In this document: in pieces, positions 29,308 to 37,587 of the stretch
Layout of the letters: every line of letters begins with the position of its first letter
Numbering within the stretch: position 1 is the first letter of the stretch
The notes under the pieces: generated by a model
Told to the model about the DNA's origin: nothing
The model's database searches: none
The model's input: the letters and a program-made list of their open reading frames with translations, nothing else
Position numbers and translations under genes: made by a program
From: Oleiharenicola lentus
GTDB lineage: Bacteria > Verrucomicrobiota > Verrucomicrobiia > Opitutales > Opitutaceae
Direction: 5' to 3'
NCBI RefSeq assembly: GCF_004118375.1
Contig: NZ_SDHX01000002.1
Location: 1,229,001 to 1,293,000, forward strand
Length of the DNA stretch: 64,000 nucleotides

Positions 29308-30135
29308 ATGCCCCTGAAAAAATCCCGTCTCGCCCCCCTGTTCCTCCTCGGTCTGCTCGCCACCCTGGCGACGGCACAGACCGCAACGCCCGCCGCCCCG
29401 GCTGCCCCCGCCGCCCCCAGCACCCCGACCGCTTCCGCTCCGCCGCCTGTGCCGGAAGTGGTGGACGCCTCCGCGGCGATCCCGAAGGTCGGCAACGCGC
29501 GTTTCTTTGAAATGCACGAACAGTTTCTCGCCCGTAGCAAAGAAGGCCCCATCGGGCTGCTCTTCCTGGGCGACTCCATCACGCAGGGCTGGCGCGGCGT
29601 GCCGCATATCTGGGAACATTACTACGGCAAACACCAGCCGGCCAACTTCGGCATCGGCGGTGACCAGACCCAGCACGTCATCTGGCGGATCGAGAACGGC
29701 GAACTCGACGGCATCACCCCGAAGGTCGTGGTGCTGATGCTCGGCACCAACAACGCCGGCCAGCACACTGGCGACCAGATCGCGGCCGCTGACACCAAGA
29801 TCGTCGAGCTGATCCGCGCGAAGATCCCCGGCGTCAAGGTGCTGCTCCTCGCGATTTTTCCCCGAGATGCGCGACGGACCCCCACCGGCCTCATCACCGA
29901 GGCGGCCGTCAGCGACGCCGGCAAACGCATGGCCGCCATCGAACGGGCCAACGCGCTGCTGGCCAAACTCGATGACGGCGTGAACGTGCGCTTCCTCAAC
30001 ATCGGCGCCCAGTTCCTGGGCAAGGACGGCCGCATCCCCTGGACCATCATGCCCGACCAGCTGCATCTGAGCCCGGCCGGCTATCAACTCTGGGCCGACG
30101 CGATGCAGCCACTGTTGGCCGAGATGCTGAAGTGA
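29308..30135 (+). CDS. Secreted SGNH/GDSL hydrolase
   Basis: A 275-residue secreted esterase-like protein. A signal peptide (APLFLLGLLATLATAQ) is followed by a low-complexity Ala/Pro stretch to about residue 50. The SGNH blocks are all present: LFLGDSITQGW with nucleophile Ser90, FGIGGDQTQHVIWRIENGEL, LMLGTNNAG and the catalytic Asp-His in PDQLHLSPAGY. It resembles the PAF-acetylhydrolase IB / sialate O-acetylesterase-like group, which removes acetyl or acyl esters from sugars or lipids. The substrate is not known. A T-rich hairpin follows the gene. Confidence 0.9.
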   Translation: MPLKKSRLAPLFLLGLLATLATAQTATPAAPAAPAAPSTPTASAPPPVPEVVDASAAIPKVGNARFFEMHEQFLARSKEGPIGLLFLGDSITQGWRGVPHIWEHYYGKHQPANFGIGGDQTQHVIWRIENGELDGITPKVVVLMLGTNNAGQHTGDQIAAADTKIVELIRAKIPGVKVLLLAIFPRDARRTPTGLITEAAVSDAGKRMAAIERANALLAKLDDGVNVRFLNIGAQFLGKDGRIPWTIMPDQLHLSPAGYQLWADAMQPLLAEMLK

Positions 30136-30154
30136 ACGCGGCGTCTGGAGGCGG

Positions 30155-30177
30155 AACCTGCGCCCCGCGCAGGTTTT
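30155..30177 (+). terminator. Terminator of the SGNH hydrolase gene
   Basis: An 8-bp stem AACCTGCG / CGCAGGTT with a five-base loop, 20 nt after the stop and continuing into TT. A second 8-bp hairpin (AGCCCGCG / CGCGGGCT) at 30195-30215 may serve the convergent FKBP gene, though without a T-run. Confidence 0.6.
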
Positions 30178-30246
30178 CAGGCTGAGCACCGGTCAGCCCG
30201 CGCTCCGCGCGGGCTCCACCTCAGGGGCCATCAGGACCTGGTCCAC

Positions 30247-30735
30247 TCACTTCAGCTGCTTGCCGAAGTCGAGCAGCTCCATCTCGAACACCAGCGTGGC
30301 GTAGCGGCCGATCGTCGGCGGCTTGCCCCGCGCTCCGTAGCCGAGCTCCGGCGGCACGATGAGCAGCCACTTCTCGCCTTTGCGCATTTTTTGGAGCGCC
30401 TCATCCCACCCGTCGATCAGATCGCCCCGGTCCACGCGGACCTTGAGCGGGGTTTCGGCCGTGTTCTGGTCGAAGATTTTTCCGTCGAGCAGCATGCCCT
30501 TGTAAACGACGCTGACCATGTCGCCGGACTTCGGCATCGCCCCGTCGGCCTCGCCGGCCTTGAGCACGATGTAACGGAGACCGGTGTAGGTCTTCTTCGC
30601 CTCGGGCCAGCGTTTCTCGACAATCGCAAGGTCCTCGGGCGGCAGCCTCTCGCGCTGGGCATGCAGCGGAGCGACGGCGAAGGCCAGCAGGCCGGAGACG
30701 ATAAGGAGGAAGGGACGAAGGGAGGGGGTGATCAC
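30247..30735 (-). CDS. FKBP-type peptidyl-prolyl isomerase, exported
   Basis: A 162-residue protein with a signal peptide (PFLLIVSGLLAFAVAPLHAQ) and a single FKBP domain (about 60-160). Conserved parts are GDMVSVVYKGMLLDGKIFDQ, LIDGWDEALQKMRKGEKW and PPELGYGARG, which supply the active-site aromatic and Tyr residues, ending in LVFEMELLDF. It should catalyse cis-trans proline isomerisation in the periplasm or outer membrane. The start is a GTG at 30735 whose last bases overlap the TGA of the carboxypeptidase gene (GTGA), so the two envelope proteins are coupled. Confidence 0.92.
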   Translation of the reverse strand: MITPSLRPFLLIVSGLLAFAVAPLHAQRERLPPEDLAIVEKRWPEAKKTYTGLRYIVLKAGEADGAMPKSGDMVSVVYKGMLLDGKIFDQNTAETPLKVRVDRGDLIDGWDEALQKMRKGEKWLLIVPPELGYGARGKPPTIGRYATLVFEMELLDFGKQLK

Positions 30736-31796
30736 GGCTTTTTCTCGGGGGGAATGACGCGGAACTTGAACATCGGTTCCGTTGGCGTCGAGGATTGTTG
30801 TTCCGGCGGCGCGGGAGAGCGGTCCGTCTTCACCGTGGGGACCTCCGTCGGGGCGGCCGCGGAACTGGATTTCGCCGGGGCGGGTTGCGCCGTGCTGACC
30901 ACCACCGGGGCGGAGGGCTGCGCGGCGAACCCCTGCTCAATCAGCTCGATCGCCTTGAAGTCGCGCGCCCGGCCTTTGTCCACCGTGCGGCCGGGACCGA
31001 ACGAGCCCATGATAACCATGATGACGCGCCGGCCGTTGCGCTCGGCGGTGGCGCTCAGGCAATAGCCGGCGCTCTGGGTGTAACCGGTCTTGAGGCCATC
31101 CACGCCGGCGATCCGGTCGAGCAGCTTGTTGTGGTTGTCCATGCGCATGGGCGTGGCGCGCACGCCGGTGCCAAACATGCGCTCCTTGATCGAGGCGTAT
31201 TTCAGCACATCGGTGCTCAGGACGAGGTAACGGCAGAGCCGGGCAAAGTCGCGCGGGGTGGTCAGGTCGCCGTCAGCCTCTCGCCGGCTGGCAGGAGGCA
31301 ACCCGTGCGGCGTGCGAAAGGTCGTGTGCGTCATGCCGAGTGCACGGGCCTTGGCGTTCATGAGCTCGACAAAGGCCGGCACGGAGCCCGCGGCGGCCCG
31401 CGCCAGCGCATGCGAGGCGTCATTGGCCGACTGGATCATCATCGCGTGGATCAGTTCCTCGACCGGAAAGGTTTCCCGCGCGTCGAGATAGACCTGGGTG
31501 CCGCCCATGCGGGCGTCGGAGGCGTCGATTTTCACCGGGGTTTGCAGCGTGATTGCGCCTTCGGCCAGCTTGTCGTATAGCACGGCGAAGGTCATGAGCT
31601 TGGTCATGCTGGCCGGCGGATTGGTGACATCGGCGTTGTCCTCCAGCAGCACCGCGCCGGTGGCGGCATCGGTCACGATGTAGCCCGCATAGACGCCCTC
31701 GACCGGCGTGGCCTGCCGGATCTTGGCCGCGAAGAGGCCGGGCGTGAGCCCACCGAAGAGAAGGATGACGACGGCGCAGCGTCGGAGCAAAATCAT
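30732..31796 (-). CDS. D-alanyl-D-alanine carboxypeptidase (PBP5-like, S11)
   Basis: A 354-residue penicillin-binding protein of peptidase family S11. A signal peptide (about 1-23) is followed by the three serine-peptidase motifs: SMTK (Ser63, Lys66), SAN (Ser123, Asn125) and KTG (236-238). The enzyme trims the terminal D-Ala of peptidoglycan stems in the periplasm. The C-terminal about 70 residues are Pro/Ser/Thr-rich rather than the usual PBP5 beta domain with an amphipathic anchor. It begins at the ATG at 31796 and is coupled to the FKBP gene downstream. Confidence 0.93.
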   Translation of the reverse strand: MILLRRCAVVILLFGGLTPGLFAAKIRQATPVEGVYAGYIVTDAATGAVLLEDNADVTNPPASMTKLMTFAVLYDKLAEGAITLQTPVKIDASDARMGGTQVYLDARETFPVEELIHAMMIQSANDASHALARAAAGSVPAFVELMNAKARALGMTHTTFRTPHGLPPASRREADGDLTTPRDFARLCRYLVLSTDVLKYASIKERMFGTGVRATPMRMDNHNKLLDRIAGVDGLKTGYTQSAGYCLSATAERNGRRVIMVIMGSFGPGRTVDKGRARDFKAIELIEQGFAAQPSAPVVVSTAQPAPAKSSSAAAPTEVPTVKTDRSPAPPEQQSSTPTEPMFKFRVIPPEKKP

Positions 31797-31833
31797 GCGC
31801 GCAAGGCAGCGCTGCGAAACCGGCAAGGCAACT

Positions 31834-32445
31834 TCATTTCGCCGCGCGCACGGCGGGATGCGCGGAGACTTTCGCGAGGGCCTGGCGGAGGAGGGTTTTG
31901 CCCGGCTCCATCCGGTGCCACGGTGAGGCGCCCGACGGATGCGGCAGCGGGATGCAGTCCATCGTGTGACCGCGGTAGTCGATGCGCAGCTGTCGGCCGA
32001 TGAGATCGTACAGTGGCGCGGGCGGCAGGAACTGCATGAGGGCGAGCTTGCCCACCGGCAGCACGAGCGCCGGGCGCAACAGCTCAATCTCCGCCGCGAG
32101 CCAGCGTGAACAGGCGGCGATCTCGTCCTCGTCGGGCACGCGGTCGCCGCCGGTGGCCTTCTTGCCGGGAAAGCAGCGGCACACGGCGGCAAAATAGATG
32201 CGGTCACGCGCCTCGTCCTCCGTCCAGCCGAGCGCCTCGTGCAGCCACCTGAAGAGCGTCTTGCCCGCGGTCCACGCAAAGGGCCGGCCGAGCTTCGGCT
32301 CCTTGTCTCCCGGTGCCTGCCCCACCAGCAGGATGTGCGACGCCACCGGCCGTCCGACCACAACGGGCCGGTGCATCTTCGGGCAGCGGGTGCAGGCGGA
32401 AAGCTGCGCGAGATGCCGGCGAACTTTGCTCTGAGGGGCGGGCAT
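31834..32445 (-). CDS. Fe-S uracil-DNA glycosylase (family 4/5-like)
   Basis: A 203-residue uracil-DNA glycosylase. The CTRCP pair (Cys18, Cys21) and two later Cys (in VCRCFPG and IAACSRW) match the four-Cys iron-sulphur cluster of family 4 enzymes. Motif 1 is GQAPGDKEPKLGRPFAWTAG and motif 2 is HPSGAS, and LVLPVGKLAL is the conserved strand. It removes uracil from deaminated DNA. Motif 1 has Gln-Ala-Pro-Gly rather than the usual Glu-Ala-Pro-Gly, so the exact family is uncertain. It lies 37 bp upstream of the carboxypeptidase on the same strand. Confidence 0.88.
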   Translation of the reverse strand: MPAPQSKVRRHLAQLSACTRCPKMHRPVVVGRPVASHILLVGQAPGDKEPKLGRPFAWTAGKTLFRWLHEALGWTEDEARDRIYFAAVCRCFPGKKATGGDRVPDEDEIAACSRWLAAEIELLRPALVLPVGKLALMQFLPPAPLYDLIGRQLRIDYRGHTMDCIPLPHPSGASPWHRMEPGKTLLRQALAKVSAHPAVRAAK

Positions 32446-32514
32446 GCGGTGAATCGGTGTCCACCATCCGCCTGCGCCATGAGGGCTACGGCGAGATTAT
32501 TTTCCGCCCAGGCC

Positions 32515-32551
32515 GGAAAATAAAAAAGGCGGAGCCGTGAGGGCTCCGCCT
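32515..32551 (-). terminator. Terminator of the RRM protein gene
   Basis: On the minus strand a 10-bp perfect stem AGGCGGAGCC / GGCTCCGCCT with a five-base loop is followed by TTTTTATTTT. It begins 34 nt after the stop codon at 32585. Confidence 0.85.
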
Positions 32552-32584
32552 GAGATTGGCTGGGCTGCTGGTTGCAGCGCAGGC

Positions 32585-32971
32585 TTAGTAACGGTCGCGA
32601 CCGCCACCGAAACCGCCGCGGCCGCCACCACCGCCGCCGCCGCCGTAACCGCCACGGCGCTCGCCGCCGAAGCCGCCACGACCGCCGCCGCCGCCGAAGC
32701 CGCCGCCAGCCGGACGGTCTTCCTTCGGACGGGCCTCATTGACCTGGAGGGCGCGACCGCCGAGATCGACACCATTGGTCTTCTCGATGGCCAGCTTGGC
32801 CTCTTCGGGCGTGCCCATGGTGACGAACGCGAAGCCGCGGGGGCGGCCGGTCATCTTGTCCATGGCGACGTAGGTGTCGGTCACGGTGCCGAACTGGCCG
32901 AAGTAGGAGCGGAGCTCGTCATCGGTGGTCTTGAAGGATAGGTTTCCAACGTAGAGTTTGGAATTGCTCAT
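32585..32971 (-). CDS. Glycine-rich RRM RNA-binding protein
   Basis: A 128-residue protein with one RNA recognition motif (about 1-82) and a Gly/Arg-rich tail. RNP2 is KLYVGNL (residues 5-11) and RNP1 is RGFAFVTM (about 45-52), both complete with their aromatic residues. The tail has RGG and FGG repeats and ends in GGRDRY. Such proteins are common in cyanobacteria and Verrucomicrobia, are often cold-induced and act as RNA chaperones. The gene has its own terminator. Its upstream region to 33203 holds no recognised feature, but a long leader is possible. No strong ribosome site precedes the ATG. Confidence 0.93.
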   Translation of the reverse strand: MSNSKLYVGNLSFKTTDDELRSYFGQFGTVTDTYVAMDKMTGRPRGFAFVTMGTPEEAKLAIEKTNGVDLGGRALQVNEARPKEDRPAGGGFGGGGGRGGFGGERRGGYGGGGGGGGRGGFGGGRDRY

Positions 32972-33203
32972 GTGATAATTCGTAGATCCGTCGCCATCTG
33001 CCAGTCCGTTCCCAACTTGGGTTTCGAAATCATCACTTAAGCCAAACGCTCAGCCAACGACTCACCAGATCCTGTCATCAAAACGCTGTCTCTAACGAGG
33101 CGCGTAAGAACGCTGATGCCGGCCCAACTAGCAAGGGAATTTTTTGAAGGCCGACAGGAAGCCTCTCCCGGGGAATATTTTAGCTGCGCCGGCACGCGGG
33201 CTC

Positions 33204-33665
33204 TCAAATCGAGTATTTCAGCCGAATCTGCTCCGGGATTCGCGCGGGACGCCCCGTCTCAACCGAGATCATGACGTAGTCAAACCAGCCGTCGCAGCTC
33301 CGTTTGCCCTCGGGTCGTCGTTCGATCTCGAACTGTAGGCGCAGGCCAATGGAGGTGAATTTCTCGATCCAGCAGCGCACCGTCATCCGGTCGCCGAGCA
33401 GGAGCGGCCGCCGGAAATTCATCTGCGTGGACGCGATCACCCAGCCGTAACCGAGCTTCTGAAACTCCGCCATTGGCATACCGTAGCAGCGTTCCATCTG
33501 GTCGAACCGCGCCGCCAGCACGTAGTCCATGTAGCGGCTGCTGTGGACGTGCTGGTACATGTCGATGTCGTCCGGCCGCACTTGAAGCTCGCTCTCAAAC
33601 TTCGAATACACAAGGCCCGGTTCGATCGGTTGGGCGGGCTGCGAGGTCAAAGCGGCATCTTCCAC
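33204..33665 (-). CDS. Acyl-CoA thioesterase, FadM/YbgC-like hotdog
   Basis: A 153-residue hotdog thioesterase. The active-site region is RPDDIDMYQHVHSSRYMDYV, in which the Asp and the following aromatic/His correspond to the 4-hydroxybenzoyl-CoA thioesterase/YbgC pattern. VIASTQMNFRRPLLLGD gives the second conserved strand. It should hydrolyse short- or medium-chain acyl-CoA in the cytoplasm. The first 20 residues are a Pro/Gln-rich extension. It is divergent from the TetR gene (123-bp gap), so it may be under that regulator's control. Confidence 0.88.
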   Translation of the reverse strand: MEDAALTSQPAQPIEPGLVYSKFESELQVRPDDIDMYQHVHSSRYMDYVLAARFDQMERCYGMPMAEFQKLGYGWVIASTQMNFRRPLLLGDRMTVRCWIEKFTSIGLRLQFEIERRPEGKRSCDGWFDYVMISVETGRPARIPEQIRLKYSI

Positions 33666-33788
33666 GTCCTAGAAACTGCTCCGCCACAGCCGGTGCGGTC
33701 AAAATCAAAACCTTACCGTATCTTGTTCGAGAAGAGAGAAGTCTTGATTCATACAATTGCTTCAAATAATTGTTTCCTTGTGGCAAAA

Positions 33789-34403
33789 ATGCCCACCTCA
33801 ACTCGCGAAAGAATTCTACGTGCTGCCGAATCGCTGTTTTCGCAATACGGTCGCACGGGAGTTACGCTGCGCCAAATCACTGGTCTCGCGCAGGTTAACG
33901 TCGCTGCGATCAACTACCACTTCTATGATCTGGACGGGCTCTACCGAGAGCTGGTCGGCCGTCGCTTGGGTCAGATCAACCGTGATCAACTCGACCTGCT
34001 TGCGGTGGCCCAGAGCCGGTTCGGTGATGATCCGGTTCCCCTGCCCGAAATCTTCGATGCGCTGGCCCGGCCGCTGTTCCTTCCTTCGCCCGCGACCGGC
34101 CAGCTCGCGCCGCGTTTGATCGGACGCCTGCTTTCCGAGCGACAGCCCAGTCTGGACCCACTGCTCCGGGAGTTATTCCAGCCGACGATGACGCGGTTTG
34201 GCCAGGCCTTGCGCCGCCACCAACCCGCCCTGCCGCCGACCGATTTCGTCTGGCGGCTCAACTTTGTGATCGGTGCCCTGCACCACACCTTGGTGACCCT
34301 GCCCGACCTGTCCCAGCACACCAGCGGACTTTGCCGGGCGGACGACTGTGCGGGCGCCCTGAGAAACTTTAACGATTTTGCCTCCAAAGCCTTCGCCGCC
34401 TGA
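33789..34403 (+). CDS. TetR family transcriptional regulator
   Basis: A 204-residue regulator. The N-terminal TetR helix-turn-helix is complete: TRERILRAAESLFSQYGRTG, VTLRQITGLAQVNVAAINYHF and the YYHF-type end. The C-terminal ligand domain is divergent, with DUF1956-like character, so the effector is unknown. The ATG at 33789 follows an AAAAATG context; the frame is open upstream but that part is antisense to the thioesterase. It is divergent from the hotdog thioesterase and 510 bp upstream of the desaturase on the same strand, so fatty-acid metabolism is the obvious guess for its regulon. Confidence 0.9.
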   Translation: MPTSTRERILRAAESLFSQYGRTGVTLRQITGLAQVNVAAINYHFYDLDGLYRELVGRRLGQINRDQLDLLAVAQSRFGDDPVPLPEIFDALARPLFLPSPATGQLAPRLIGRLLSERQPSLDPLLRELFQPTMTRFGQALRRHQPALPPTDFVWRLNFVIGALHHTLVTLPDLSQHTSGLCRADDCAGALRNFNDFASKAFAA

Positions 34404-34913
34404 AGGTTGGTAGCGGGGCTAATCCTGCGGTCGCGCGAAATTTCTAGCACGGTTTTGATGGGCACACGACTTGTAAAGCCGGGGATATTGCTTCTTCTTC
34501 CCCGACCCAGCGACGCCGACCTCGTCGCCGGACTTCTGTAACTTCCCTGAGTCCTACCGGGTTCAGTGAACGTAACAGGAACAAAATTCCTCGCCGGCTC
34601 TCAGACCGGAGTCCGAAGAAACCCACACCATGCTAGCCGCCATCATCACTCTCAGCCTGATCTCCCTCCTCGTCGCCACCGAGGCGGACCCGTCCGGCTC
34701 GTCTGCCGAGACCCACTCGGGAGAACCCCTGCGTCCGCCGGGCCGGCCGGAAAGTGATCGCAAAACAGATCGCTCGGATCGTCTGGCGGCCTGATTTCAC
34801 GTTGCAGAAAGCCCACGGCTTCCTGCGTTTCCATCAATCTTGCGGCGGGGTGAGAAACCCGGCTTGCCCTGCCTCGGTGGCGCAACTTTCCTCGCCGCCC
34901 GTCACCTCCTCTC
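34404..34913. other. Leader region upstream of the desaturase, with one small ORF
   Basis: A 510-bp interval between the TetR and desaturase genes. Its right half contains the 54-residue ORF listed separately. The left half (34404-34629) is less GC-rich and contains no recognisable repeat or convincing ORF; it is where promoters for the lipid cluster would be expected. No clear -35/-10 pair could be chosen. Confidence 0.4.
34630..34794 (+). CDS. Possible small secreted or membrane peptide
   Basis: A 54-residue frame that starts with a strongly hydrophobic segment (MLAAIITLSLISLLVA) followed by a polar, Pro/Ser/Arg-rich tail. The pattern fits a signal peptide or single membrane anchor, which is why it is listed. 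No homologous family is recognised and no ribosome site is clear. It lies 119 nt upstream of the desaturase on the same strand. Confidence 0.35.
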   Translation: MLAAIITLSLISLLVATEADPSGSSAETHSGEPLRPPGRPESDRKTDRSDRLAA

Positions 34914-36059
34914 ATGCGTCGTTTCTTCGCCTCCCTCGTCCAATGGGTCGATTCCGATTACTCAGTCGAATCGCCTGAATCCATCCGCGCCCAACCCGAC
35001 GGCGTCAACCTGGTCCGCTGCATTCCGTTTATCATCCTCCACCTGGGCTGCCTGGGTGTGATCTGGGTGGGTTGGAGCTGGTTCGCCGTCTGGACCGCTG
35101 TTGCGCTCTACGTGCTCCGGATGTTCGCCGTCACCGGCATCTTCCACCGCTACTTCTCGCACAAGACCTACAGCACGTCCCGCTTCGGACAGTTCCTGCT
35201 CGCACTGTGGACCGGCACCACCGTCCAACGCGGTCCGCTCTGGTGGGCCTACCACCACCGCCACCACCACCAGCACTCCGACGAGGAGGAGGACGCCCAC
35301 TCCCCGCATGTGCACGGCTTCCTGTGGTCGCACATCGGCTGGATCACCAGCAAGCGCAACTTCCCGACCGACTACTCCAAGGTCAAGGACCTCGCCAAGT
35401 TCCCCGAGCTCGTCTGGCTGAACCGCTTCGACATCGTCGTTCCCGTACTCTTCGCCACGGGTCTGTTCGTCCTCGGCAATCTCCTCCAAGCCTACGCTCC
35501 CGGCCTCGGCACCAGCGGCGCGCAGCTCCTCGTCTGGGGCTTCTTCATCAGCACCACCGCGCTTTTCCACGGCACCGCCTCGATCAATTCCTTCACCCAC
35601 CTCTGGGGCAAGCGCCGGTTCAACACCACCGACGACTCCCGCAACAGTTTCATCCTCGCGATCATCACCCTCGGCGAAGGCTGGCACAACAACCACCACC
35701 GTTACCAGTCGTCCACGCGCAACGGTTTCTACTGGTGGGAAATTGATCCGACCTACTACGGCCTGAAGCTCCTCTCCTGGACCGGCTTCATCTGGGGCCT
35801 CAAGCCCGTGCCGCAGTCCATTTACGAGGAGGCCGCGCGCAACGCCCACGAGGACACCGTGCGCAAGTTCTCCGTCTCGTCCGTGCAGGTGGAGATCAAC
35901 ACCCTCAAGAAAGTCGTCCCCACCGCCGCCGCCATCGCGATCGCCACGGTCAACACGCCCGCCGTCGCCGCGCAGCTCCAGAAGAAGGACGGCCCCGCGA
36001 TCCACAAGGACGTCACCGAGCAGACCCAACACCCCGGCACCAACGACGCCGCCAAGTAG
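34914..36059 (+). CDS. Acyl-CoA / fatty acid desaturase
   Basis: A 381-residue membrane-bound di-iron desaturase of the delta-9 acyl-CoA type. The three His boxes are present: HRYFSH (HxxxxH), HHRHHHQHSD (HxxHH) and EGWHNNHHRYQ. Four or so membrane spans surround them (IPFIILHLGCLGVIWVGW and later VPVLFATGLFVLGNLL). It introduces a cis double bond into acyl chains using O2. The C-terminal about 60 residues are an Ala/Val-rich extension. A strong terminator follows, so it may be transcribed separately from the downstream CFA-type cluster, although the unsaturated chain it makes is the natural substrate for those enzymes. Confidence 0.93.
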   Translation: MRRFFASLVQWVDSDYSVESPESIRAQPDGVNLVRCIPFIILHLGCLGVIWVGWSWFAVWTAVALYVLRMFAVTGIFHRYFSHKTYSTSRFGQFLLALWTGTTVQRGPLWWAYHHRHHHQHSDEEEDAHSPHVHGFLWSHIGWITSKRNFPTDYSKVKDLAKFPELVWLNRFDIVVPVLFATGLFVLGNLLQAYAPGLGTSGAQLLVWGFFISTTALFHGTASINSFTHLWGKRRFNTTDDSRNSFILAIITLGEGWHNNHHRYQSSTRNGFYWWEIDPTYYGLKLLSWTGFIWGLKPVPQSIYEEAARNAHEDTVRKFSVSSVQVEINTLKKVVPTAAAIAIATVNTPAVAAQLQKKDGPAIHKDVTEQTQHPGTNDAAK

Positions 36060-36100
36060 CCTTGGAGCGCAGCGACAAGGTGGTCGCTGCCCCACACCCG

Positions 36101-36131
36101 CCCCGCGCGCCCTCCGCCGCGGGGCTTTTTT
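36101..36131 (+). terminator. Terminator of the desaturase gene
   Basis: Stem CCCCGCG / CGCGGGG (7 bp) with a ten-base loop followed by CTTTTTTA, 41 nt after the stop codon. Plus-strand orientation and T-run make this a good rho-independent terminator. Confidence 0.85.
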
Positions 36132-36200
36132 ATTGAATCCGTCCGAGACGTCGGGGCGTAGTTTCTCCCGTGCGCATCGCCCACATCGAAAATTCCTGAC

Positions 36201-37508
36201 ATGCCCCGCACCGCCATCATTGGCAGCGGGATCGCGGGACTCGGCTGCGCGCACTTTCTCCACCGCCGCGACGAGATCACGCTCTTCGAGCAGCACGACC
36301 GCATCGGTGGTCACACGCACACTGTCACCGTGCCGGAGCTCGGCACCGGACGCCCGCTCCCCATCGACACCGGGTTCATGGTCTTCAACTACGAGACCTA
36401 CCCGCAGCTCACCCGCCTCTTCGCCGAGCTGAAGGTGCCGGTCAAGAAGACCGACATGTCCTTCAGCGTGCGCCACGAGGACACCGGCCTCGAGTTCTGT
36501 GGTTCCTCGCTCAACCACCTCTTCTGCCAGCGCCGCAACCTCCTGCGTCCGTCGTTCTACCGGATGCTCCTGCAGATCGACCGCTTCAACCGCGAGGCCG
36601 TCGCCGCCCTGGAGGACAGTGCCATCGACTCGCAAACGCTGGCCGATTACGTGCGCGCCCGCGGCTACGGCGCGGACTTCCTCGACCTCTACCTCGTGCC
36701 CATGAGCAGCGCCGTGTGGTCCACGCCACCCGACATGATGCTGCAGTTCCCCGCGCGGACGCTCCTGCGCTTTTTTCACAACCACGGCTTCCTCGGACTG
36801 CACACCCAACACCAGTGGTGGACGGTGGACGGCGGCTCGCAGGAATACGTCAAACGGATGACCCCGCCCTGGCGCAACCGGATCCGCACCGGCAGCAAGG
36901 TCGTCCGCGTGCGCCGCCCGGGCCGGGGCACGAGTCTCCCGACCCGTGGCGTGGAGATCACCACCGCCAACGGCGCCACCGAGCACTTCGATCGCGTCAT
37001 CCTCGCCGCCCACGGACACGAATCCCTCGCCCTGCTCGCCGATCCCACGCCCGACGAAGTGCGCCTGCTCCGCGAATTCCCCTACCAGCCCAACATCGCC
37101 ACGCTGCACACCGACGCCGACATCATGCCGCGCACGAAGCTCGCTTGGTCCGCGTGGAACTACTCCCTCGCCCGCAGCGCCGCCGGCACCATCGAGCCGA
37201 TGACCATTTATTGGATGAACCGCCTGCAGGGCGTTTCCGACCGCGAAAACTACTTCGTGTCCATCAACGGCGCCGAACGCATCAACCCGAAGAAGGTGCT
37301 GCGCACGATCGCCTACGAGCACCCGCTGTTTACGCTCGGTGCCGTCCGCGCCCAAACCCAGATCCCCGCCCTCAACGCCGCCGCCCAGGGCACCACCGAG
37401 ACCTACTTCTGCGGCGCCTGGACCCGCTATGGTTTCCACGAGGACGGTTTCCTGTCCGCCGTCAACGTCGCCCAGCTCCTGCTCGGCCGCGACCCCTGGG
37501 TGGCCTGA
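36201..37508 (+). CDS. FAD-dependent amine-oxidase-like oxidoreductase (COG2907 type)
   Basis: A 435-residue flavoprotein. The N-terminal Rossmann motif is IIGSGIAGLGCAHFL, with the FAD ribose acid in LFEQHDRIGGHTHTV, and the C-terminal FAD motif lies near YFCGAWTRYGFHEDGFLSAV. Conserved internal parts such as YLVPMSSAVWSTPPDMM place it with the COG2907 group found next to DUF1365 and CFA-type methyltransferases. Relatives desaturate or dehydrogenate membrane fatty acids, for example UfaD of furan fatty acid synthesis. The next gene begins 79 bp downstream. Confidence 0.88.
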   Translation: MPRTAIIGSGIAGLGCAHFLHRRDEITLFEQHDRIGGHTHTVTVPELGTGRPLPIDTGFMVFNYETYPQLTRLFAELKVPVKKTDMSFSVRHEDTGLEFCGSSLNHLFCQRRNLLRPSFYRMLLQIDRFNREAVAALEDSAIDSQTLADYVRARGYGADFLDLYLVPMSSAVWSTPPDMMLQFPARTLLRFFHNHGFLGLHTQHQWWTVDGGSQEYVKRMTPPWRNRIRTGSKVVRVRRPGRGTSLPTRGVEITTANGATEHFDRVILAAHGHESLALLADPTPDEVRLLREFPYQPNIATLHTDADIMPRTKLAWSAWNYSLARSAAGTIEPMTIYWMNRLQGVSDRENYFVSINGAERINPKKVLRTIAYEHPLFTLGAVRAQTQIPALNAAAQGTTETYFCGAWTRYGFHEDGFLSAVNVAQLLLGRDPWVA

Positions 37509-37587
37509 CCGTCGTTAATTCTGGATTTGCCGGGCCGGGCGCAACGTTTCTGCATCCCCGGCAGGGGGTTGCCCGTAACATTTGACG

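Noticed and set aside
34470-34510. Possible small RNA hairpin (CGGGG ... CCCCG) before the desaturase
   Set aside because: Five-base stem with a loop of about 15 bases and no T-run; too weak to call.
34962-37439. 825-residue minus-strand frame opposite the desaturase and FAD oxidoreductase
   Set aside because: It spans two convincing plus-strand genes and a terminator, and its composition is that of an antisense shadow.
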